A stretch of 64,000 bases of DNA from Chloroflexota bacterium (GCA_019873655.1 JAIOAU010000002.1:124001-188000); one strand, 5' to 3'; positions 27,801 to 36,921 are shown, counted from the stretch's first letter. The notes: generated by a model from the letters alone, not told the origin. Made by a program: numbers and translations.

Positions 27801-28105
27801 GCGGGCGGGTGGTGGTGAGGCTGCGCGGCCGTCCGGACGGAATCCAGTTCGAGGTCCAGGATAACGGCATCGGCATTCCGCCAGCCGATCAGCCGCGGCT
27901 GTTCGAGAAATTCTTCCGCGGCACCAGCCGCGAAGCCCGTCAGCAGCGCGGCAGCGGGCTAGGGCTGGCGATTGTCCGCTCGATCGCCGAGCGCCATGGC
28001 GGGCGGGTCTGGGTGGAGAGCCGGCTGGGGGAGGGGAGTACGTTCTTCTTGTTCATCCCCTATAAGGGCGGCGGGGAAAAGAAAAGAGACTCGAAACAGA
28101 TTTGA
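24806..28105 (+). CDS. Large membrane sensor histidine kinase (multi-TM, Cache-like, HAMP, GAF, PAS)
   Basis: A 1099-residue hybrid of sensing modules. The order is: about six N-terminal membrane helices (residues 10-225), another helix near 250-270, an extracytoplasmic Cache-like region (about 275-505), a helix, HAMP (about 535-590), GAF (about 590-745), PAS (about 753-858), HisKA with phospho-acceptor His874 in SHDLRSPL, and HATPase_c with N box LVENAVKY and G boxes DNGIGIP and GSGLGLAIV. All kinase residues are present. The input signal is unknown. It stands alone, without an adjacent response regulator, directly upstream of rpmH and where dnaA often lies in other bacteria. Confidence 0.9.
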   Translation: MMPFLTLLTEPAYIIPLTSLSGWLVWFVLLGLTIGAAARWRVYQARGRHRWLVMLIFIAMIPLTGLFVGVRLPVGVALPQPGIPEAPHSPSLILFAALPWMLAGGFLGPVQAVVVGLLAGLTRSLWDTHSLFTVLEPAILAVLFSAAVRQRYRTFFYRLLRQPLLMAVFLVPVYALIFIVGAFSSAAGALPARLDYAFTNVWPATQACAGELLLAGLFVQFIALAAGRAWGQKEPLQPSPGERSLEARFLFGGGAFIALLLLSLLVGDWIVAGNAAQRLLRERLSSTAQSAAESVPFFLETGQNLAVQLAGDPRLLSESGEGLVLVLSEQIRSVPYFDQLAVLDAQGIVIGGYPVGEAQSLALTPQEAIGIQMAFQGVAIQIYSIPPAPGGAAARLSFLAAIADENGQTRRVLLGRTDLNNNPLTQPLLNSLRGMEALGGTGLLLDEEGRVLFHPSSALLMTSYPIERRERADFYTLPAPGGTRNLVYYQPVPGRAWAVVLIVPAEQAQQLSLDIATPLSLMIIILALITLIFFRISLKTVTSSLKNLATEAARIAQGQLDHPLQVEGVDEVGQLGRAFEQMRVSLHARLEELNQLLLVSQGVASSLEMEDAVQPVLEAVLASGASAVRVVLLPAPSQLPDESGLHFALGPDKELYAYLDEQILSLVQRQGRLVVSNLSRTRLLDVKPGQPLPAALIAVSLYHENRYYGALWAAYNQPRQFSEEDVRFLTTLAGQAAVAASNARLFRTAEVGRQRLAAILASTPDPVLVTDQENRLLLANPAAKQALGATLGAAEGQPTEKVISQQELRDLLKVLEDTKQSAELIMPDGKVYFATASSVIADGRPVGRVCVMRDVTHFKELDALKSDFVATVSHDLRSPLTLMRGYATMLEMVGDLNEQQHSYVTKIIAGVESMSRLVNNLLDLGRIDAGVGLQVEQTPVLDVVENVVSTLQMQADQKQISLGMEVDRDLPQLIAADRALIQQALYNLVENAVKYTPNGGRVVVRLRGRPDGIQFEVQDNGIGIPPADQPRLFEKFFRGTSREARQQRGSGLGLAIVRSIAERHGGRVWVESRLGEGSTFFLFIPYKGGGEKKRDSKQI

Positions 28106-28131
28106 CCATTTTTGCCCCTGTACGGTATAAT
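28102..28131 (+). promoter_or_regulatory. Strong promoter of the rpmH-rnpA operon
   Basis: TTGACC (28102-28107) and TATAAT (28126-28131) are separated by 18 bp. The predicted +1 is near 28138, giving an 82-nt leader before rpmH. The -35 box overlaps the stop codon of the upstream kinase gene. Confidence 0.75.
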
Positions 28132-28163
28132 AGCGTGCCGGTTTGAACCTGGTCCGAAAAATT

Positions 28164-28203
28164 CCCGGCGGCTTAGCGGCGCCGGGAGAGAACTTCTTTT
28201 TTT
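28164..28203 (+). promoter_or_regulatory. Hairpin and T-run in the rpmH leader
   Basis: CCCGGCG (28164-28170) pairs perfectly with CGCCGGG (28180-28186) around a 9-nt loop. A run of seven T lies at 28197-28203, 10 nt beyond the stem. The gap is too long for a classical terminator, but an attenuator or a stabilising 5' stem are both possible in this leader. Confidence 0.4.
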
Positions 28204-28219
28204 GTCGAGGTTTGAATAG

Positions 28220-28393
28220 ATGTCGCCTAAACGTACTTATCAACCGAAAATCAGAAGGCGGGTGCGCGTGCACGGTTTTCGCCAGCGCATGTCCACGGCG
28301 GATGGCCGTCAGGTGCTCAAGCGTCGTCGTCTGCGCGGCCGCTATCGGCTGACCGTGCGCAGCAACCAACATGTCAAGCGGGTGCGCTGGTAG
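28220..28393 (+). CDS. rpmH: Ribosomal protein bL34
   Basis: A 57-residue basic protein, [16 protein letters not shown] at the start and then HGFRQRM and [18 protein letters not shown], all typical of bL34. The C-terminal tail (about ten residues ending VKRVRW) is longer than in the common 44-46-residue form. It is driven by the TTGACC/TATAAT promoter and followed by rnpA, the near-universal arrangement. Confidence 0.96.
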   Translation: MSPKRTYQPKIRRRVRVHGFRQRMSTADGRQVLKRRRLRGRYRLTVRSNQHVKRVRW

Positions 28394-28471
28394 GGGCCCG
28401 GAAGCGATTGCGGGAGACCGCTGCGGCGGCCGCGGCAATGTCGGCTCCTCTCAGCGCCAGTCGAGTTCCAG

Positions 28472-28822
28472 GTGAAGCGCCGCTTTCGCCTGACCCGGTC
28501 ACAAGACTTCAAGCGGGTGCGACAGGCAGGCAAGTCTTATACGCACCCGCTTCTTGTGTTGTATGTAGTTCCTGCCGACAGGCCGGGGGTGCGGATTGGG
28601 GTGGCAGCCAGCCGCGGGGTAGGAAGCGCCGTGAAGCGTAACCGCGCCAAGCGTTTGCTGCGGGCGGCGATGTCTGCGTTGCTTCCCGAACTCCTTCCGG
28701 GTTTTGATTTGTTGCTGATCGCCCGTGCTCCGCTGGCGGCTTCGAACGCCCTTCAGGCCAAACAGGCTCTTGCCGCGCTCCTGGCCCGCGCCGGATTGCT
28801 CACTCCCTCAGAGAATGGCTGA
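28472..28822 (+). CDS. rnpA: Ribonuclease P protein component
   Basis: A 116-residue basic protein that binds RNase P RNA and helps mature tRNA 5' ends. The family pattern is [38 protein letters not shown] (the RNR motif region) and [10 protein letters not shown]. It follows rpmH after 78 bp and overlaps yidD by 8 bp. Confidence 0.95.
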   Translation: MKRRFRLTRSQDFKRVRQAGKSYTHPLLVLYVVPADRPGVRIGVAASRGVGSAVKRNRAKRLLRAAMSALLPELLPGFDLLLIARAPLAASNALQAKQALAALLARAGLLTPSENG

Positions 28823-29108
28823 TTTCTCGTATTTGCCGCGCGAATATCCCCATGAACCGCGCCTGCGCGACCTGCCGCGCTCGGTGATCTACTGGCCGCG
28901 CTGGATCCTCCTGGCGCTCATCCGGCTCTATCAGATGACCATTGCGCAGACCCTGCCTCCCGACACCTGCCGCTTCTATCCGTCCTGCTCGCATTATGGC
29001 TATCAGGCGATTTACAAGCACGGCGTCTTGAAGGGCGGGCTGATGGCCGTCTGGCGCGTCTTGCGTTGCAATCCTTTCAACCCTGGCGGGTACGACCCCG
29101 TTCCTTAG
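28815..29108 (+). CDS. yidD: Membrane protein insertion efficiency factor YidD
   Basis: A 97-residue protein with an amphipathic segment ([16 protein letters not shown]) and the family hallmark [15 protein letters not shown], ending in [14 protein letters not shown]. YidD aids insertion of proteins by YidC. A 25-residue polar N-terminal extension precedes the usual start. The ATG at 28815 overlaps rnpA by 8 bp, supporting coupled translation. Confidence 0.93.
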   Translation: MADFSYLPREYPHEPRLRDLPRSVIYWPRWILLALIRLYQMTIAQTLPPDTCRFYPSCSHYGYQAIYKHGVLKGGLMAVWRVLRCNPFNPGGYDPVP

Positions 29109-29112
29109 GAGA

Positions 29113-30195
29113 ATGAATCGCTCCATGAAAACCAAAGTATATGTGACGTTGTTCTTCCTGGCTGCGCTCGGCCTGCTGGTCAGCGGCTGCGCCAGTGACC
29201 TGGTGGCCGGCGCCTGGCCGGGCGTTTCGGCGGACGAGACGCGGGCCTACGTGGCGGCTGGCTCCTTCGTCTACGCGGTCGACTTGCAGACCGGGGTAGA
29301 AGTATGGCGCTTTCCCGAAAAGGCCTCGACGGCCAACCCCTTCTATGCTACTCCTGTTTTGACCCCCGACGGATCGCAACTCATCGTCGGCGGATTCAAT
29401 CATATTCTCTACAGCCTCGATCCGCGAGACGGCGCCGTCAATTGGGAATTCAACGTTTCGCGCGACCGTTACTACGCCGCTCCTCTGATCGCCAACGACC
29501 TGATTTACGCGCCGTCGGCCGATTACAATCTGTATGCAGTCACATTCGATGGTCGCCTGGCCTGGCAGTTTTCGGCCTCGCAGGCGATTTGGTCCACGCC
29601 GGTCAGCGACGGCTCCCGCGTCTACTTCGGGGCGCTCGACCGCACGATTTACGCCCTCGACGCCCGCCGCGGGACCTTGATTTGGAAGCAGACGCTGGAC
29701 AGCGCCATCCTCGGCTCGCCGGCGCTGGGGCCGGAAGGACAGGTGTACGTCGCATCCATGAGCGGTTTGGTTTACGCATTTGACGGCGAGAACGGCGCTT
29801 CTCTTTGGCCGCAGCCCTTCCAGGCGGACGGTCAGATATGGGCGGCCCCCTTCTTCTTCGAGGGCCAGTTGTATGTGGCCGATGTAGGCGGCGTGATCTA
29901 TACCCTCGATCCGGCTGCGGGACGAGAAAGCGGGGCGCAGGTGCGCGCCGGCAGCGCCATTCTCAGCGCGCCGCGTCCCTTCGAGCAGACGCTCGTCTTT
30001 GGCACCGAGGGCGGTTCTTTGTTGATGTTGACCGTCCCGGATGAAGTTCAGACCTTCGAGGTGGACGGCCGTCTGTACGGCACGCCGGCCCTGGCTGGCG
30101 AGACCATCCTGGTCGCTCCTTATCAGGCCGATTCGCCCCTGATCGCGGTCACCCTGCAAGGGGCGCGGCGCTGGTCGTTCACGCCGGAGAAATAA
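29113..30195 (+). CDS. PQQ-like beta-propeller lipoprotein (BamB-like fold)
   Basis: A 360-residue exported protein. The signal sequence ends in LLVSGC, a plausible lipobox with the Cys near residue 26. About seven repeats of the type VYAVDLQTGVEVWRF, ILYSLDPRDGAVNWEFN and IYALDARRGTLIWKQ form a PQQ-like propeller as in BamB. It is inserted between yidD and yidC, 12 bp before yidC. BamB acts in outer-membrane assembly, while Chloroflexota generally lack a classical outer membrane, so a scaffold or insertase-partner role is only a guess. The start could be 29113 or 29125. Confidence 0.82.
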   Translation: MNRSMKTKVYVTLFFLAALGLLVSGCASDLVAGAWPGVSADETRAYVAAGSFVYAVDLQTGVEVWRFPEKASTANPFYATPVLTPDGSQLIVGGFNHILYSLDPRDGAVNWEFNVSRDRYYAAPLIANDLIYAPSADYNLYAVTFDGRLAWQFSASQAIWSTPVSDGSRVYFGALDRTIYALDARRGTLIWKQTLDSAILGSPALGPEGQVYVASMSGLVYAFDGENGASLWPQPFQADGQIWAAPFFFEGQLYVADVGGVIYTLDPAAGRESGAQVRAGSAILSAPRPFEQTLVFGTEGGSLLMLTVPDEVQTFEVDGRLYGTPALAGETILVAPYQADSPLIAVTLQGARRWSFTPEK

Positions 30196-30207
30196 GGGAG
30201 AAATGCC

Positions 30208-30990
30208 ATGTGGGAAACGTTGATCGTCAACCCATTTACCAATGTTCTGCTTTTGATCTATAACCTGGTGGGCCAGAATTTCGGCGTGGCCATCATCGTC
30301 TTTACGGTGCTGATTCGCCTGATCACCCACCCGCTGACGGCCAAGCAGATCAAATCCACCCAGGCCATGCAGGAACTGCAGCAATCGAAAGAGTGGCAGG
30401 CGATTCAGAAGAAATACAAAGACGATAAAGAAAAATTGGGCCAGGAACAAATCCGCCTGTATAAGGAAAAAGGAATCAGCCCCTTCGGCTCCTGCCTGCC
30501 GACCTTCATCCAGTTGCCCATCATGCTCGGCCTCTACCAGAGCGTGATTCGCGCCCTGGCCGCCTCGCCGATGCAATTGCTCGTCCTGACTCGCGTCCTG
30601 TGGCCCTTGCCTGGCCTTTCCGAGTTAATCCCCATCAACAGTCAATTTCTGTGGATGAATCTGGGCCAGCCGGAACGCATCTACATCGGCGGAATCGGCA
30701 TTCCTTTTCTGGCGATTGTCGTTGCCGTGACCACTTATATCCAGTCGAAGGTGACCGTCCCGCCGGTGACCAATCCGAACGATCAGGCGGCGCAGATGAA
30801 TCAATCCATGACGCTGATGATGCCGTTGATGATGGCCTACTTTGCGCTCAGTTTTGCTTCTGGACTGGCGGTGTACATCATTGTGAGCAACTTGCTCAGT
30901 TTGGTCCAGTATGCGGCGTTGGGCAAGGTGTACTGGAGCAATCTGTTGCCCAAGAGCCGCCGTTCCGACAGCAATAAGACGGAGAAGTGA
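30208..30990 (+). CDS. yidC: Membrane insertase YidC/Oxa1
   Basis: A 260-residue insertase of the short Gram-positive type without the large periplasmic domain. It has five predicted helices, a conserved positive residue in the first core helix (LIRLITHPLT), a cytoplasmic coiled hairpin (QELQQSKEWQAIQKKYK) and GSCLPTFIQLPIMLGLY. Its place between the lipoprotein and jag genes matches the rnpA-yidD-yidC-jag order seen in many bacteria. Confidence 0.95.
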   Translation: MWETLIVNPFTNVLLLIYNLVGQNFGVAIIVFTVLIRLITHPLTAKQIKSTQAMQELQQSKEWQAIQKKYKDDKEKLGQEQIRLYKEKGISPFGSCLPTFIQLPIMLGLYQSVIRALAASPMQLLVLTRVLWPLPGLSELIPINSQFLWMNLGQPERIYIGGIGIPFLAIVVAVTTYIQSKVTVPPVTNPNDQAAQMNQSMTLMMPLMMAYFALSFASGLAVYIIVSNLLSLVQYAALGKVYWSNLLPKSRRSDSNKTEK

Positions 30991-30994
30991 AAGT

Positions 30995-31723
30995 ATGGAA
31001 AAGCGTGCCACACTTGAAGTCATTGCCCCGACCGTCGAGGAAGCGGTCAATCAGGGGCTGAGTGAATTGGGACTTCCGCCCGATGCCGTGGAGATCGAGG
31101 TTCTCGATTCGGGGGCGCGCGGACTGTTTGGCCTGGGAGGCCGCCAGGTGCGCGTCCGGCTGACGGTCAAGGGCGGCGAGGCGGAGTCCGCCGGCGAGAG
31201 TCCGGCGGCGCCTGAGGGCGTCGTCTCCGAGGCGGGCGAGGTCTCCGCCGAGGCGGACGATGCGTTGTTGCGCCTGGCCGAACAGACGGTGGCCGAATTG
31301 CTCGACCGGATGAAGATTCGGGCGCGCCTGGAAACGCGCTACGGCGAGGCCGACGACGATGGCCGCCGGCCGGTCCTGGTGGACATCCACGGCGACGACC
31401 TGGGAGTCCTGATCGGCCGCCGGGCGGAAATCTTGAACGCGCTGCAATACATCGTCAATCTGATCGTTGGCAAGAAGGCGGAGTCTTGGGTCCAGATTGT
31501 GATCGACGTAGAGGGCTATCGCATGCGGCGCGACCGTCAGTTGCGTCAGATGGCCCGCCGCATGGCCGAGCAGGCGGTGCGGACCGGCCGCCGTCAGGTC
31601 TTGGAGCCGATGGCCGCGAACGAGCGGCGCATCATCCACCTGGAATTGCGCGACCATCCCCAAGTGCTGACCCAAAGCATCGGCGAAGAACCGGCCCGCA
31701 AGGTCACGATTGTGCCGAAATAG
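30995..31723 (+). CDS. jag: Jag/KhpB RNA-binding protein (KH-R3H)
   Basis: A 242-residue protein. The N-terminal Jag domain (LEVIAPTVEEAVNQGLSELG) is followed by an acidic linker, a KH domain containing LIGRRAEILNALQYIVNLIV, and an R3H domain with LEPMAANERRIIHLEL. KhpB binds RNA and affects cell division and envelope growth in Firmicutes. It starts 4 bp after yidC. A strong intrinsic terminator lies 22 bp after the stop. Confidence 0.94.
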   Translation: MEKRATLEVIAPTVEEAVNQGLSELGLPPDAVEIEVLDSGARGLFGLGGRQVRVRLTVKGGEAESAGESPAAPEGVVSEAGEVSAEADDALLRLAEQTVAELLDRMKIRARLETRYGEADDDGRRPVLVDIHGDDLGVLIGRRAEILNALQYIVNLIVGKKAESWVQIVIDVEGYRMRRDRQLRQMARRMAEQAVRTGRRQVLEPMAANERRIIHLELRDHPQVLTQSIGEEPARKVTIVPK

Positions 31724-31745
31724 GCGCATTTCGCTTAACTTTTCT

Positions 31746-31777
31746 GCGCAACGCTGGCGGCGTTGCGCGCTTTTTTT
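31746..31777 (+). terminator. Intrinsic terminator after jag
   Basis: GCGCAACGC (31746-31754) and GCGTTGCGC (31760-31768) form a perfect 9-bp stem with a 5-nt loop, followed by GC and seven T (31771-31777). This should end the rpmH-jag operon. Confidence 0.92.
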
Positions 31778-31786
31778 GCCCTCAGG

Positions 31787-31792
31787 TATAAT
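31787..31792 (+). promoter_or_regulatory. Leaderless promoter of the PfkB gene
   Basis: TATAAT at 31787-31792 lies 9 bp beyond the terminator T-run. The usual spacing puts +1 at 31799, exactly the A of the ATG. A weak -35 candidate (TTGCGC, 31763-31768) would lie inside the terminator stem. Confidence 0.6.
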
Positions 31793-31798
31793 GTACTT

Positions 31799-32647
31799 AT
31801 GTCCGCCCCGTTCCCGCAAGAGGCAATTGATTATCTGGTTGTCGGACATCTCTCCCACGATTTAGCGCCGGAGGGGGCGCGCCTGGGAGGGACAGCAGCC
31901 TACGCGGCGCTGACGGCGCGCGCCCTCGGGCTGCGGGTGGGGATCGTCACCGCCTGGGGCAACGAGATCGGCTTGGAGGCGCTGGACGGGATTTGGGTCT
32001 GGAATGTTTCGGCCGAGCGCAGCACCACCTTCGAGAACATCTACACCGCCCGGGGCCGCGTCCAACACCTGCATCATCGCGCTCCAGATTTGTTCCCCGA
32101 CCAGATTCCTCCTGCCTGGCGGGAGGCGGCGATCATTCACATTGGCCCGATTGCTCAGGAGGCCAAGCAAGTGGTGTCGGGCGAACTATCTCCGGCCTTG
32201 CTGGGGCTGACGCCCCAGGGCTGGCTGCGCGCCTGGGACGAGAACGGACGAGTCTCGCCCTGCGTCTGGCCCGAGGCGGCCGCGACCCTGCCGCTCGCCG
32301 ACGCGGTCGTCATCAGCGTCGGGGACGTCGGAGGGGACGAGGAAGCGATCGAATCGATGGCCCTGGCCAGCCGCATCCTGGCCGTCACCGAGGGGCCGTG
32401 CGGGGCGCGCCTCTACTGGCATGGCGATTTGCGGCGTTTCCGCGCCCCCAAAATGGAGGAGGTGGACGCGACCGGCGCCGGAGACATCTTTGCGGCGGCG
32501 TTCTTCTGCCGCCTGCACGCCACGCGCGATCCCTGGGAGGCGGCCCGCTTTGCCACTCGTCTGGCGGCCTTTTCGGTCGCGCGGCGCGGTTTGTCGGGCA
32601 TTCCTACCCAAGAAGAGATTCAGAACTGCTTGGTGGAGGTCTTTTAG
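31799..32647 (+). CDS. PfkB-family sugar or nucleoside kinase
   Basis: A 282-residue ribokinase-like protein. It starts with IDYLVVGHLSHD and has the GGTAAYAALTARALG substrate loop. The anion-hole/catalytic motif is DATGAGDIFAAAF, with the catalytic Asp at 229. Substrate cannot be assigned. It overlaps parA by 1 bp, so a sugar kinase-like gene is co-transcribed with the chromosome partition genes. Confidence 0.85.
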   Translation: MSAPFPQEAIDYLVVGHLSHDLAPEGARLGGTAAYAALTARALGLRVGIVTAWGNEIGLEALDGIWVWNVSAERSTTFENIYTARGRVQHLHHRAPDLFPDQIPPAWREAAIIHIGPIAQEAKQVVSGELSPALLGLTPQGWLRAWDENGRVSPCVWPEAAATLPLADAVVISVGDVGGDEEAIESMALASRILAVTEGPCGARLYWHGDLRRFRAPKMEEVDATGAGDIFAAAFFCRLHATRDPWEAARFATRLAAFSVARRGLSGIPTQEEIQNCLVEVF

Positions 32648-33438
32648 TGGGACGCGTTTACACCCTGGTCAACCAGAAGGGCGGCGTTGGAAAGACCACG
32701 ACCGCCATTAACCTCGGCGCTTACCTGGCTCAGTATGGCCAGCGAGTGCTGATTGCGGATATCGACCCCCAGGCCAACGCCACTTCCTCGCTGGGGGTGG
32801 ACAAACACACCGTCCACGCCGGCATGTACGAGTGTCTGGTGGGCAGCGCCCCGGCGGCGGCCAGCGTCTTGTATAATGCTCGTTTGAAGTTGTCTCTTCT
32901 CCCATCCTCTCCTTCTTTGGCCGGGGCGGAGGTGGAACTGGTCGAAATGGACGGCCGCGAGGCGCGTCTCAAAACGACGCTGGCCCCGCTCCTTGACCGC
33001 TACGATTACATTCTCGTCGACTGTCCGCCGTCCCTGGGCCTGTTGACCGTCAACGGGCTGGTGGCCGCCCGCGACGGGGTCATCATCCCCGTCCAATGCG
33101 AGTACCTGGCCCTCGAAGGCCTGGGCGAATTGACCCGCACCATCCAGCGCGTGCGTTCTTCTTTGTTCCTCGGCCTCAAGGTGCGCGGCGTCGTGCTGAC
33201 GATGTTCGACGGCCGCACGCACCTGTCGGGCGATGTGGTCAACGAGGTGCGCAAGTACTTTGGCGAGCAGGTTTTTCAGACGGTGATTCCGCGCAGCATC
33301 CGCCTGGCGGAAGCGCCGTCTTACGGCCTGCCCATTTCGGCCTACGCGCCCGGTTCGAGCGCGGCCGCCGCCTACGCGGCCCTGGCTCGAGAGGTTTTGC
33401 TGGGCGACGGGGTGCCGGTTCCCGCGATGGAGGAGTAG
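32647..33438 (+). CDS. parA: Chromosome partition ATPase ParA (Soj)
   Basis: A 263-residue deviant Walker ATPase starting at GTG 32647. The P-loop KGGVGKTT is at the N-terminus, DIDPQANATSSLG is the switch region, and LVDCPPSLGLLTVNGL is Walker B. ParA moves ParB-bound origins over the nucleoid. It overlaps the PfkB gene by 1 bp and parB starts 3 bp later. An open frame reads further upstream, but homology begins at GRVYTLVNQKGGVGKT. Confidence 0.95.
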   Translation: MGRVYTLVNQKGGVGKTTTAINLGAYLAQYGQRVLIADIDPQANATSSLGVDKHTVHAGMYECLVGSAPAAASVLYNARLKLSLLPSSPSLAGAEVELVEMDGREARLKTTLAPLLDRYDYILVDCPPSLGLLTVNGLVAARDGVIIPVQCEYLALEGLGELTRTIQRVRSSLFLGLKVRGVVLTMFDGRTHLSGDVVNEVRKYFGEQVFQTVIPRSIRLAEAPSYGLPISAYAPGSSAAAAYAALAREVLLGDGVPVPAMEE

Positions 33439-33441
33439 CCT

Positions 33442-34299
33442 ATGCCGCAGAAAACAGGTCTTGGGCGCGGATTGAGCGCCCTGATTCCCGGCAACGACGG
33501 CGCGGCGGTCGAACAGGGGGGCGTGAATATGGTGGAGGTGGAGCGGATTCTGCCCAATCCCCGTCAGCCGCGCGGCAGCATGGACCCGGCCGAATTGGAG
33601 GAGTTGACCGCCTCGGTGCGCGAACACGGCGTCTTGCAGCCGCTGATCGTCACCCCCAGCGACGCGGATGGCAAGTACGTGCTCATTGCGGGCGAACGCC
33701 GTCTGCAGGCGGCGCGCCTGGCCGGGCTGACGAGGGTGCCGGTCGTCGTCCGTCCCGCTTCCGACCAGCAGCGCCTCGAACTGGCGATCATCGAAAACAT
33801 CCAGCGCACCGACCTGAGTCCGCTTGAAGAGGCGGAGGCCTATCGGCAGTTGGCCGTGGATTTCAACCTCTCGCACGAAGAGATCGCGGCCCGGGTGGGA
33901 AAGAGCCGCGTGGCGGTCACGAACACCTTGCGCCTGCTCAAACTGCCGGATTCGGTCAAGAATGCCCTCATCGAGCGGCGCATCAGCGAGGGGCACGCCC
34001 GCGCCCTGCTGGCCCTCTCGTCTGCGGCCGCCCAGACGGCGGCTCTGCGCACCATTTTGAGCCAGGAACTCAATGTCCGTCAGACCGAGGACCTGGTGCG
34101 AAAGTTGAGCGGCGAAAAACCCGCCAGCCGGCCCAAGCCGGCCCCCGCGCCCGAACTGACCGCACTGGAGGAGCGCCTGCGTTCCAGCCTGGGGACGAAA
34201 GTCAGCCTGCGGGCGGGACGAAAAGGCGGCGTCATCACCATTCATTATTACTCTGACGAGGAACTCAACGCCCTGTTGGAACGTTTGCTGCGGGATTGA
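33442..34299 (+). CDS. parB: Chromosome partition protein ParB (Spo0J)
   Basis: A 285-residue ParB. GLGRGLSALIP is the typical N-terminus. The CTP-binding region includes LIAGERRLQAARLAG and NIQRTDLSPLEEA, and the HTH follows (SHEEIAARVGKSRVAVTN). A C-terminal dimerisation part ends the protein. ParB spreads from parS sites; no clear consensus parS palindrome was noticed in the window. Confidence 0.95.
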   Translation: MPQKTGLGRGLSALIPGNDGAAVEQGGVNMVEVERILPNPRQPRGSMDPAELEELTASVREHGVLQPLIVTPSDADGKYVLIAGERRLQAARLAGLTRVPVVVRPASDQQRLELAIIENIQRTDLSPLEEAEAYRQLAVDFNLSHEEIAARVGKSRVAVTNTLRLLKLPDSVKNALIERRISEGHARALLALSSAAAQTAALRTILSQELNVRQTEDLVRKLSGEKPASRPKPAPAPELTALEERLRSSLGTKVSLRAGRKGGVITIHYYSDEELNALLERLLRD

Positions 34300-34313
34300 C
34301 CCCGAGGCAGAAA

Positions 34314-35891
34314 ATGAAACTGCTGCATAATGCGCGTATCCATACTCTCGATCCGCTCCGGCCGACTGCTTCGGCGCTGGCTATCGAGCGCGAATGGATC
34401 GTCGCGGTTGGGGGCGAGGAATTGCTGGATGAGTTCCCCGGCGCGGAGCGGCAGGATATGGGCGGTCGGACGATTCTCCCCGGCCTGACGGACGCGCATC
34501 TCCATTTGATGCGGTATGCGCTGACGCTGCAACAGGTGGATTGTGAGACGCCCACCAAGGAGGAATGTCTGCGCCGGGTGACGGAGCGCCTCGCGACGAC
34601 GCGGCCCGGCGCCTGGGTGTGCGGTCACGGCTGGAATCAGAACGAGTGGGGCGGCGAGTGGCCGACCGCCGCCGACCTCGACCGGATCGCGCCCGAGACG
34701 CCGGTCTTCCTGACCGCCAAATCTTTGCACGCCGCCTGGGTCAACTCGGCGGCTTTGCGCTTGGCGGGCATCGACGCGCACACCCCCGACCCGCCGCGCG
34801 GTCAGTTCCTGCGCGACGAGCATGGTCAACCGACCGGCATTTTGCTGGAGGAGGCCTATTTGCAGGTGCAGCAGGTCATCCCCCTGCCGCCGCTGGAGGA
34901 GGTCGTCGCCGCGCTGCGGGCGGCTCAGCCGCGTTTGTGGCAGATGGGGCTAACCGGCGTCCACGATTTCGATCCGGTTTTGTCTTTCCAGGCGCTGCAA
35001 GTCTTGCAGGAGCGCGGCGAACTGGCGTTGCGCGTAGTCAAAAGTATCCCGCTGGAGAGTCTTTCGGCGGCGCTCGAGACCGGCCTGCGCACGGGCTTCG
35101 GCGACGACTGGCTGCGAATCGGCTCGGTCAAGATTTTTTCCGACGGCGCGCTCGGCCCGCGTACCGCAGCCATGCTCGATCCGTATGTTGACGACCCGCA
35201 AAATTGTGGTATTCTAAATCTGACGGGCGAGCAATTGTATGAGATCGGGCGCCGGGCTGTTGACGGAGGTCTCAGCCTGGCGGTGCACGCGATTGGCGAC
35301 CGCGCCAACCGCGAAGTACTCGATGGGTTTGCCCGCCTGCGGGAATATGAACAACAGAACCGCCTGCCGGCCCTGCGTCATCGCATCGAGCATGTCCAGG
35401 TGATTCATCCCCAGGATGCCGGCCGCCTGGCGGCCTTGAACGTGACTGCCTCGATGCAGCCGATTCACGCCACCTCCGACATGTTCATGGCCGAACGCGC
35501 CCTGGGCGAGAGAGCGGCCTGGTCCTACGGCTGGCAGACTCAGGTCCGGCATGGGGCGCGGCTGGCTTTTGGCTCGGATGCGCCGGTCGAGTCGCCGAAC
35601 CCGTTCTGGGGCCTGCACGCGGCCGTCACCCGTCGGCGGCGGGACGGCGCGCCCGGCATCCAGGGCTGGTATCCGCAGGAGTGCCTTTCGCTGCGGATGG
35701 CGCTGGAGGCTTTCAGCGGCGGTCCGGCGTTTCTGGCCGGCATGGAGGACCGGCTGGGATGTTTGTCGGCTGGCCGGCTGGCCGATGCGATCGTTCTCGA
35801 CGTCGATCCGTTTGTCTGCCCGGCCGATGAAATTCATCTCATTCAGCCAACGGCGACGATGGTTGGCGGAGAATGGGTTTGGCAATCGTGA
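34314..35891 (+). CDS. Amidohydrolase family 3 protein (YtcJ-like)
   Basis: A 525-residue metal-dependent amidohydrolase. The first metal motif HxH is in LTDAHLHLMRY, and later His/Asp ligands are in AVHAIGDRANREVL, RIEHVQVIH and FGSDAPVESPNPF. The protein matches the YtcJ-like group of unknown substrate. There is no signal peptide. The ATG at 34314 was chosen over the open frame from 34296. It follows parB by 14 bp. Confidence 0.87.
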   Translation: MKLLHNARIHTLDPLRPTASALAIEREWIVAVGGEELLDEFPGAERQDMGGRTILPGLTDAHLHLMRYALTLQQVDCETPTKEECLRRVTERLATTRPGAWVCGHGWNQNEWGGEWPTAADLDRIAPETPVFLTAKSLHAAWVNSAALRLAGIDAHTPDPPRGQFLRDEHGQPTGILLEEAYLQVQQVIPLPPLEEVVAALRAAQPRLWQMGLTGVHDFDPVLSFQALQVLQERGELALRVVKSIPLESLSAALETGLRTGFGDDWLRIGSVKIFSDGALGPRTAAMLDPYVDDPQNCGILNLTGEQLYEIGRRAVDGGLSLAVHAIGDRANREVLDGFARLREYEQQNRLPALRHRIEHVQVIHPQDAGRLAALNVTASMQPIHATSDMFMAERALGERAAWSYGWQTQVRHGARLAFGSDAPVESPNPFWGLHAAVTRRRRDGAPGIQGWYPQECLSLRMALEAFSGGPAFLAGMEDRLGCLSAGRLADAIVLDVDPFVCPADEIHLIQPTATMVGGEWVWQS

Positions 35892-35898
35892 GGAAACC

Positions 35899-36921
<1,023 letters not shown>

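Noticed and set aside
31799-33438. ParA start far upstream inside the PfkB gene
   Set aside because: The open frame begins at 31993, but ParA homology starts at GRVYTLVNQKGG right after the PfkB stop.
33442-34299. A parS site near parB
   Set aside because: No palindrome close to the common TGTTTCACGTGAAACA consensus was noticed around parAB; a relaxed lineage-specific site cannot be excluded.
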